Shown piece by piece: positions 55,995 through 64,000 of a DNA stretch of 64,000 nucleotides. Each line of letters opens with the position of its first letter. Position 1 is the first letter of the stretch. Location: contig BSBK01005146.1 in NCBI GenBank assembly GCA_027943335.1, forward strand, positions 402,001-466,000, given 5' to 3'. A program made the position numbers and the translations under genes. Source of the stretch: Chamaecyparis obtusa (lineage: Eukaryota; Streptophyta; Pinopsida; Cupressales; Cupressaceae). The notes below the pieces were generated by a model. That model saw nothing but the letters and a program-made list of their open reading frames with translations, made no database searches and had not been told where the DNA came from.

Positions 55995-58368
55995 TGTAAT
56001 GTCCCCTTTTTGGCTACGTCAGGAAATAGGGACAAGTAACTTCTAACTTCAATTGCAAGAGACTTCTTTCCACAAGGTCTCTAAAAATACTATAAACATA
56101 ATGATAATTAATACTTCTCGATATAAGAATGAAAGATTTAATACATAATTGATATTGCTTTTATTAATATCAAACTCACTGCTATGTCTGATTAATATTT
56201 AGATATATGCAAATGAATATGATCTATATATATCTGCACTTAGTGCAATGCAATCAATATGAAGATTATCATTGCTGTTTCTAATATGTTCAATGGCAAT
56301 TGTGCAAGGATGATCTCTGATCTGCAAAGGTGGAGTCTACTCCGCTATCTCTGATATGACATGGAATATGCTGCAAGTTATCTCTCACTGCTTATAGCCC
56401 TTCTAATATATCAATATTAGTAGGTGATATCTTATCTTATCTCAATCACTTATAGCGATGATGATAATTTGCTGTTTCAGATGATGACTGTTATAGTATG
56501 CAATAGCGCTTTAGGTCGATCTAATAAGACCTTCGATCTATATATGAATGCTTATCTGATATATCCGATTACATAGCAATTATAAAGGATCTTCAGATAA
56601 GGATGCTTGTCTGATTTGTCTTCTATAATGTAGCAAATCCAATAGTGCTTAAGATCAGTCCAATAAGACCTTCGATCTATATATGAATGCTTATCTGATA
56701 TATCCGATTATATAGCAATTTTATAGGATCTTCAGATATGGATGCCTGTCTGATTTGTCTGATGTAGATTACTGTGCAAGTATGCATCCAAAGGCAATGG
56801 CTTGTCTGCTCAAGAAGAGCGAATCCACTAGGCATGAAATAAGAAATAAGTTATCTGATGCTGCTGGAATGATCAGATTGAATGTGTGTGTGTCTGTGTA
56901 TCTTTGTAAAAGAATGATGAGTTACATTCCAAGAGACGCGTCTTATGTATTTACATCATTGCCTCCTTTCAATTGCACCACTACAAGACTATTATCATTA
57001 TCGATTAGTCTTCTTCTTACTAATCGCTGTCTTCTCAAGTCATGATAATAGATTGCCACCATTAATCTTCTAACTCGTGCCTCTTCATAAATCCATCATA
57101 ATCGCTGCCCACAATATTGATTACTTCTGTTGTTACTAATCATTGATTGTTCAAGTTGATATGCTTGACAAATCATCTGCAATGACTAATTACTTGATTA
57201 GATGTCTTAAGGATTCTTATCAGTTTGCTATAATCTTCTCACTTAAACCAATATGACTTAGGATTATACAAGTCACTGTTTTGCATCGATTGTCTGTCAT
57301 CGATTAGGCATAATCTCTGTTAAGTCAATACCGTGCTTCTTCATATGATATCAATTAGTTTATTTGTCAATTAAAGATGCAGATCGATATTGAGGTTTTG
57401 TCTTAGTCACTCTGTCCCTTCTATTGCTGATAATAATCTTTAGTTATATCTTCAACGAAGCCATGATGTTTATACGATTCTTTATTATTAATCAATGTCC
57501 TTATCTTTCATCAATGCTTGCCTTAGACAATCTTTGATTGGAATATGGATATCATTTCTCAATACAAGATGTTCTCTGGGCTTCGTTGATTATTTCTGTC
57601 TTAGCCAACTCGATTGAGAGTACTGGATAATAATTATAGCTGTAATTGACAGTTCAATCCTTGTCATGCTGAGGTAGTTCTTTCTAATTCACTAGCTCCA
57701 CTGATTAGCCGATGCCATTCATAAGTCATTTAATGTACTTCGACCATCTTCTGATGCTTCACCAATATTATAAGTTCTTAAGGCTTGTTCACTGTTCTCA
57801 TATAGTCGCTGGCTATTATTGCTGCCTGCAAGAACTACTGATTTTGTGTATGATGTCTGTTAATAGGATGATGCTCTTAACAGTTATAACATCACTGATT
57901 TGCTTTGTCATCCCAGACCATGAGCCTTTACCAATTTCTTCAAGCTTGAAATCCTCAAAGACTTCATCGTTATGAATTAGCTTCTATAGATATCTGACTT
58001 AATTGAACATTCTTGATTACTTAATGATTCAATCTTTTTCAAATCTTCAGGTTGTATCTTGAGTAGAACCAAGGTGCAAGGGTGATCATGGCTTTCATAG
58101 TGTAGGAAAGCTTGTCTTATTGATGGAAGTACTCTTCACACTTAGTATGATGACGATCATTATTTGGGATCAATCCCTTATTTATCTTAGGAAACCGTCT
58201 TATTTATAAGACTTCACGGTTTCCTCTTTTCTTATTCTTCTAAGCAAAATTACTTATAACTATTTTTACTAACTACTAACTGCTAAGGGTGTCCGAGGAC
58301 TGCCATTCCTTGTCCACAATTGTATCCTACTGCTCTAGAGAGAATGGTTCAAGAATGGGGACATTGCA
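55995..58368 (+). mobile_element. Probable solo LTR, 2.4 kb, TGTAATGTCCCC family
   Basis: Exact 5-bp duplication CTTCC at 55990-55994 and 58369-58373. Ends are TGTAATGTCCCCTTTTTGG and, read inward from the right, TGCAATGTCCCCATTCTTG. No coding domain. The terminal structure is the same as at 35511-37642, but the interiors do not look alike. Confidence 0.7.
56501..56778. repeat. Tandem duplication, period about 139 bp
   Basis: The unit containing AATAAGACCTTCGATCTATA, ATCTGATATATCCGATTA and GTCTGATTTGTCT occurs twice, starting at about 56523 and 56662, inside the 2.4-kb solo-LTR-like element. Confidence 0.8.
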
Positions 58369-58373
58369 CTTCC

Positions 58374-59519
58374 ATAATTTAAATTTGGTTGAAAAAGCAA
58401 AAAATTTGTACACAATTATCTTGCCGGAAAGACTCATTTCCAGGCCCACAAATAACAGTATTAGAAGCTTCATAGAAAAAATCTAACCTGCTTAGGAGAA
58501 GGACCAAACGCTAACTCCAGATTCTCTAAATTCTTCAGACTCGGGAAATTTCAGATTAACTACTTTTAGGTAATTGTATTTAACAGATCCTTAGACATGA
58601 TGTTTGAGAGCTTATTTTTAGGTTGCTCTAGTGAGCCTTTGTTTAAGCTTTGTTTGGATTAGTTTTATTAATATTTACTAACAAGTTGTTAGAAAGCTTA
58701 CTTTTAAGTTGCTCTATTGAGCTCTTGTTTAAGCTTTGTTTAGATTAGTTTTATTGCTTTAAAGTACTTTTTCCCAGCTTTATCGATAGTTTTTAGCATT
58801 TTCCTTCAAAGACATTATTTTTTTGGATTAATTAATGAATGTCCTAAAGCCCAAAGATTGGGGACTGTAAACATATTAATAACTGCTTTGCACATAATAT
58901 TTCTTAATGATATTTCATACTATGCTTATGATGCTCCAATTAGTATTCAAGTTAGTGTTTATCTTGCTTTCCGTGTGTTTGTGATCACTTTGTTCAATAT
59001 GTCCAGGGTTGAACTGAAAGTAGGTGATTACTATTAGTATCAAGTTTTGTATTGATGCTATTTGTCCAAGTTGTAGCTTTGTATACAGCTTAGCTATTTG
59101 ATTCTTGGAATCATGTGTTGTCTGTACATTGTTATTATGTTAACATCTTGTATACACCAACTTGTTGGCTTTTTCCTTTAGGCAGTAGGAAGGTGCTGGT
59201 GTTGTGTTTAAAATTTATTGCTTTTGTTTTTATATTAGCGTCATAAAATCCATAAAACCCAATTTGTGAGATACGTGTTGTTTACAGTCTTCTGATATAC
59301 CTGATGCCAAAAAAATTGGGCAGAAAATTATTCAGTTTATTTCACCTTGCAAAAACCCCAAAAGATACTGTACATTGTGTTAGTACTTGTAGATTTTGTC
59401 AAGGGTCTTGGTGGAGCCGAAAATTACAGGCACAAATTTGCATAATCCGTCTCCAAATGATTCAGGGAAGTATAATTTGTTAGCAATTTAAGTTGTCATT
59501 AGTGTCTTTCACAAACTCT
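58374..59519 (+). repeat. Rest of the decayed LTR element, with probable 3' LTR
   Basis: Contains an imperfect tandem duplication (units at about 58605 and 58691, period 86 bp, with GCTCTAGTGAGC/GCTCTATTGAGC), then the purine tract ATTGGGGAC and an LTR-like start TGTAAACATATTAA at 58866. The right end was not found. Confidence 0.4.
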
Positions 59520-60475
59520 CATTCTCACTGGTAAAAGATCACCGGTCACTCCGAATATTTAGAAGACACCGGTAGTCGAGGAGACGAGTGTATGCACCGG
59601 TCTAAATTGCCTAAAGATCCGCTCCGAATTTTGGGGAAGCAGTTTGAGTTAAAACCGGATTATACGGGATATCCACCGTTTGTAAGTGGAGTTAACTTTT
59701 TAACAGGAGTTGGCTTTATTTCTACAGATGTCTTGCAAGGTAAACTCTATATCAAAACGGAAAGCTTAACTTCCAGTTTCATGATTTTATTGTTGAGTTT
59801 ACAGCCTGGCAGTTCTATGAGTCAAGGGTTTCATGACGGTGAACTCTTGTATAAATATAGGTCATAGGATGCAAGGAAGTTGTTGTTGATTGTTGGCAAT
59901 TGCATAGAGCAGAGGAGAGACATCTTCTGAGAGAAGAGCTACAGACACAAAGGTAGCAGAGATCAACAGCTAGGCAAACCGGAAAAGTGGCATGATCTAA
60001 GCAAACATTCAGTGTCACATCAAATCATTACTTTTGTTAAGTAGAGGAAGCAATTGAAATCCCTTCATTAGGGTGGACCTAATCAGTTCGTTGTAAAAAT
60101 CCCTTAACAGGATAACATCCTTTTCGATGTTCAAAGTCCTGTAACCAGGCAGCTTCTAACAAGGTTCAGATCTTAACAGATCTTTTGTAAAATCCCTTAA
60201 CCGGGTAGCACCTTAACAAGTGCTTTGTAAGCTCCTAACAGGGCGCTTTCATTCTGTAGTAGTGAAGTTGTGAGCTCTGCCTCACCATGGTTTTTTCCTT
60301 CTAACCGAGGGTTTCCACGTATATATCTGGTGTTGATCTGTGTACTTACTTTTTATGCTTGCATATGATTGATTGTTTTAGAAAAGTATTGTTCAAACAA
60401 GCTTCAAAAGGTAAGAAATAATTGTTACTGATCCACCCCTGCCCTCTCAGTAACCGGTCGGTACTAACATAATTT
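59520..60475 (-). repeat. Unclassified interspersed repeat (CTGAGAGGGG family), copy 2
   Basis: Opposite orientation to the copy at 41090-42360. On the minus strand it starts near ACCGACCGGTTACTGAGAGG, passes a GTGGAAACCCTCGGTTAG-like phrase and many CCGGTT/CCCTTAAC units, and ends near GGAGTGACCGGTG. A 91-codon open frame (59592-59867) on the plus strand has no recognisable domain. Confidence 0.5.
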
Positions 60476-60654
60476 GCATTTTTACATTATTTGATACTTC
60501 CTTGCTTTTAAAATTAAATTATTATGAAAGCCCTAATATTTAATATTTCTTCATATTCATGCCCCCAAAGAATCAAATATTTTATCGTAATGTTTGAAAT
60601 ACATTTATATTCTTTAAAATAAAGGGGTGATTTAAAGTAAAATATTCCTTTTTG

Positions 60655-60750
60655 AACAAAAAGGTGGCAATCGGGAGTTGAACACTCAACCTCTCAAGCC
60701 AACCCTTTAACTACCCTAACTACCCATCCCCCCCTTTCTACCAATTGCTC
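60655..60750 (-). repeat. Possible tRNA-derived SINE fragment
   Basis: On the minus strand it reads GATGGGTAGTTAGGGTAGTT then GGTTGGCTTGAGAGGTTGAG and TGTTCAACTCCCGATTGCCA, a layout like tRNA boxes A and B (box B normally GGTTCGANTCC). A short A/T-rich tail follows. Too diverged for a firm call. Confidence 0.4.
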
Positions 60751-62159
60751 TATGTTATTCCTTGGAAACATTGGTTATCGAAAAAATATATATGCTTTTT
60801 AATATCTTTTACCCTTTTATTATGCTTGTAAATCTTATTGGGGTAAATTGCATCTTTCAAAGGAATGACGTGTGTAAAAGCATTAGAGTTTATTTTTTAA
60901 AATTTATCCATAATGATTGGATTTTTCCATTAGAATTTAAACTATCTTAGGAATGCAAAAAGTACATTCTTGGGTAATAAAAGAAGCATCTTCCATTTTT
61001 ACCTTTCAATATAATATCCTTACTTTGTATAAATATTTGAAAAACTATTAAGGTAAGTATTGATTTCAAGAAAGGGATTATGTATTATTTCTAGGATAAT
61101 TTATGTTCTATTGAAAATTAAATCATCTTACAATATGGATGAATATTAATATTCCTACAAGATTATTATTTCAAAAATGATATATATTTATTTTCCTTCT
61201 ATATGGGATTATGATATCAAAAGGGAAGATATATTATTTTATTTTATTCTTGAATATTTTTTATGTTTACAAATTTTAGTGTGAATTTTATAGCGAATGT
61301 ATCTATCACTAATATTTTGGTCAATGTGTAGGTAAACTTCCCAAAAGAAGACATTTTGACAGGGGGTGTTTCTTACTTTTAAATATTTTTGAATAATTAA
61401 AATATTATTATCTGAATTTCCTCTTGGGTCTTATGTTAAAAATATAATCTTCTAAATTAAAAATATAGTTTCACATAAATGTATTTCTAAAATGAAAGTA
61501 TACTTGTATCCTTTGGTAAAATGTATTGAATAAGTATTACAACATAGTTGCCCTAATAATTGAACAAGTAGCTAGTATTAGGGTAATTTTGTTGTGTTAA
61601 AATAAATATATCCAATGGGATAAAAGTTTCTATAAATGTGAAAATACAATTTTCACACTATTATAAGAGTATAGTCCTTTGGAATTATATTCTAAAAGCA
61701 AAACATATTTTTATATACATTTTCCCTAATATTAAATAATTGAAAATCATTAATAGGGATAGCTTAGTGAAAATATATCAGTTAATAACCTTTGCATAAC
61801 TCTTGCAAATATATTTTCCAAATTACAAAGTATTTTCAAAAGAAATTATTTCGAGAGTATATGAAGTTGTTAAGACATTAATCTCCTAAAAGCCTTAATG
61901 GAGAATGAATAAAGTTAGACTTATTACGGTATCTAATTTATTCATTTTATGTACAAGAGCTTTCTATCTAGTGACATTATTCAAAAGTGATTATTCAAAT
62001 ATGTGACGGCAACATGCTTTGTGGGATAAAGGATGAAGATTGTTTCAACGGGAGCATTATTGAATGGATAAATTTATTAAATATATTAACCAATAAGACA
62101 ATTATATTTTACATTGTAAATAGTTATAAAGTTGCAGTTGTTGAAATTAGGTATTAGTT
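60751..62159. other. AT-rich non-coding sequence
   Basis: No gene, paired repeat ends or conserved domain recognised on either strand. It may be intron of SCAB1 or intergenic. Confidence 0.45.
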
Positions 62160-63070
62160 TTGAGCGGGTGCATTTGTCTGGGGCATTTCGCATCCCTTGA
62201 ATTTTATATAAACGGGATATAGGGACCATTGTGGGGACACAGACATTAAAATTTTACAGATAGGATAGGAGTGATCAACAACTACAACATGGACTCAGAT
62301 GTATTTTTCTTTCAAAATCAATAAAAGATGCGTGTTTTCTATCCTCTCTGTGTATTGGTTTTCAATTCCCTCAATTAGTCCCTTGGATAAATCTGCATTA
62401 AGGATTTGCTTCATTGTGTTGAATTCTCGTGTTATTATATTTTGAAATAGATATATAGTTTGATTAACAGTTGAAAGGTGTGATTATCAAACTTTCCTTT
62501 GTTCTATTGGTCTCTCAGGAAGAGTTAAATTCAGTAGAATTAACTGTATAATCTTATTTCAATCATATTTCATGTAGAAGCCCCTGAAGTGATAGTCTTA
62601 TTTTTATAGGCAAAATTGTCTCTGAGGTGTACATAGGGTTGAGGATTGGATTGACTCCATTGCCCAAGTGGGATCAAGGCAATCTTTTGGTTCATTGTTT
62701 AAAGTTTTGTGATATTCTACTCATTTGTTCCTTTCATTTATACATCTTTTATCAAGCATAATTACAATTAACAGAAGCATTTAGCATTCGCAATTCATAT
62801 TAATTTCAATTTGATTCTCTTTCAACTCCATCTGCCACTTTGAGAGAATCCGCAAGTTTTATATTCAGTTATCTGCTCTAAAAAGGCCTCAAATAGGTTG
62901 AGGTATAGGCCTACCAGCCTCGGTTTTGCAGAGCCGGAATTGCAGGGATTCAAACCATTATTGAGGTTGAATTCATTAGTTGGCAAAAACAATTGGATTT
63001 CCCAACATTGGATTAGGAAGATCCATAGGAAAGCTGATCCATCGTTTTTGGGCACCAACAGGTCTAATGT
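62160..63070 (+). repeat. LTR-like promoter and leader remnant
   Basis: A TATA-like TTTATATAAAC at about 62198 is followed by a transcript-like stretch and an AATAAA signal at about 62321, then leader-like sequence to GGGCACCAACAGG at about 63048. This spacing resembles the R/U5 part of a plant LTR, but no second LTR or target duplication was found. Confidence 0.35.
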
Positions 63071-63602
63071 CTAGGGTTAGTTTACTTTTCAAGAAAATTC
63101 CTCCTATAATTTGACAAGAGTATTTTGTTCCGGTTTAAGTTGTCTTGAATAAGACAAACCACAATTCTAACAATAGACAATTATGGATCACAGACCCTAA
63201 TACAGGTCAATTGTCATATTGTTCATTACTTGTTATGAATAATTGGTTGTATTGACTGTTTAGGGCATAACCTATTTGTTATGGTTCATGGTCTGTACAT
63301 GAAATTAGTAAGTGGAAGTTCCCAAGGCACAGCCCATTCTTCTAAGGATACAAAGATCATGTTATGAGAATGAGGTATGATGCTTTATCACTCTGGCCAT
63401 CCTTCAATCATTTCTGTCAATCCTTTGGTCGAGGTTGATAAAAAGTTAAAACTTATACTAAAATGTGCTCAAGATCAAGTTACAAACCAGTCAAGATCAC
63501 AGCCTGTTTGAGCATTAAGGAAAATGTGTTAAAATGTTATATCATATTCACACGAAACATGACTGGGATAACTGGGATATGCATTAAGATATTTAAGAAC
63601 AG
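63071..63602. other. Non-coding, no recognised feature
   Basis: No coding domain or paired repeat ends were seen in this stretch. Confidence 0.45.
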
Positions 63603-63869
63603 TATAGACAATGAATCAGAAATCTGACTGACTTTCAGCTTCAGCATGGCTGTAAATGCCATTAGGGACTATAATTTGTAACAGTCCCTTTCAATTGAGC
63701 ATAACCACTCTTTGTATCAATTCTGAGATGAACAGCATAGAGTCTAGACAATGAATCAGAAATCTGACCGACTTTGAGCTTTGAAATGGCTGTAAATGCC
63801 ATTAGGGACTATAATTTGTAACAGTCCCGTTCAATTGACCATAACCACTCTTTGTATCAATTCTGAGAT
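63603..63869. repeat. Tandem duplication, period 140 bp
   Basis: Two units of about 127 bp starting with TAGACAATGAATCAGAAATC (63605 and 63745) and ending CAATTCTGAGAT, with a 13-bp spacer. Few mismatches, so the duplication is fairly recent. It contains no gene. Confidence 0.9.
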
Positions 63870-64000
63870 AATCATTTTGCTTGTAACCTGAGTTTGAAAA
63901 CTATAAACAGGGCCTATTATAACACATCATGTACTTCTCATATACAATACAACTAAAGCATGATTAGATAGGTTTTTAAGTGAGAAATCATGTGAAATCT

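Noticed and set aside
60655..60750. Considered as a functional tRNA gene on the minus strand
   Set aside because: Box B lacks the GGTTCGA core and no cloverleaf could be folded by eye; a SINE remnant is more likely.
47623..64000. Search for upstream SCAB1 exons encoding the actin-binding N-terminus
   Set aside because: No convincing minus-strand exon with matching phase and motifs was seen, though a short exon could have been missed by eye.

Overview
The window looks like nuclear DNA of a plant with a very large, repeat-swollen genome, most likely a gymnosperm (conifer type). The reasons are one conserved plant gene whose short exons lie in introns of about 4 to 20 kb, and introns filled with old, nested LTR retrotransposons and hAT-type DNA elements. 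Species cannot be fixed from the sequence alone. No bacterial operon, rRNA gene or CRISPR array was found.

The only host gene I can support lies on the minus strand. Five exons (47482-47622, 34294-34362, 28398-28481, 7950-8130, 3417-3568) join in frame into about 209 codons that read like the middle of SCAB1, a plant stomatal closure-related actin-binding protein: coiled coil, then the start of the Ig-like domain. All splice sites are GT/AG and the junctions fit to the base. The N-terminal actin-binding exons and the C-terminal PH-like exon were not found and probably lie outside.

Intron content from left to right. At 315-2751 there is LTR-derived sequence split by an AT-rich hAT-like element (1024-1961). 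At 6039-6147 there is a near-perfect 109-bp palindrome. At 9012-12554 a TIR-bounded element with a perfect 8-bp target duplication carries an intact copia-type gag ORF. Old retroelement debris fills about 13.6-17.4 kb. A hAT MITE was tandemly duplicated together with its flanks (17.83-18.42 kb). A broken Ty1/copia element (18.9-27.7 kb) is interrupted by a broken hAT transposon (20150-24772), itself interrupted by a 220-bp MITE (24348-24567). Further right are a 719-bp hAT-like element (31414-32132), a gypsy fragment (32.2-32.9 kb), a probable solo LTR (35511-37642) and a 7.6-kb LTR element (37951-45535) carrying a fragment resembling the cohesin regulator PDS5.

Upstream of exon 47482-47622 lie a second large LTR element (48080-52393), a small hAT-like element inside an LTR copy (52730-53165), a second solo-LTR-like element (55995-58368), a decayed retroelement that it interrupts, and an AT-rich right end with LTR-like and SINE-like remnants.

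Two themes link the mobile elements. First, several otherwise different LTRs share the terminal motif TGTAATGTCCCC, and most carry a palindromic TATA-like hairpin about 120 or 162 bp inside. Second, every oriented retroelement or transposase reading frame inside the proven SCAB1 introns points opposite to SCAB1. Calls rest on reading the sequence and on knowledge of protein families; no database search was run.
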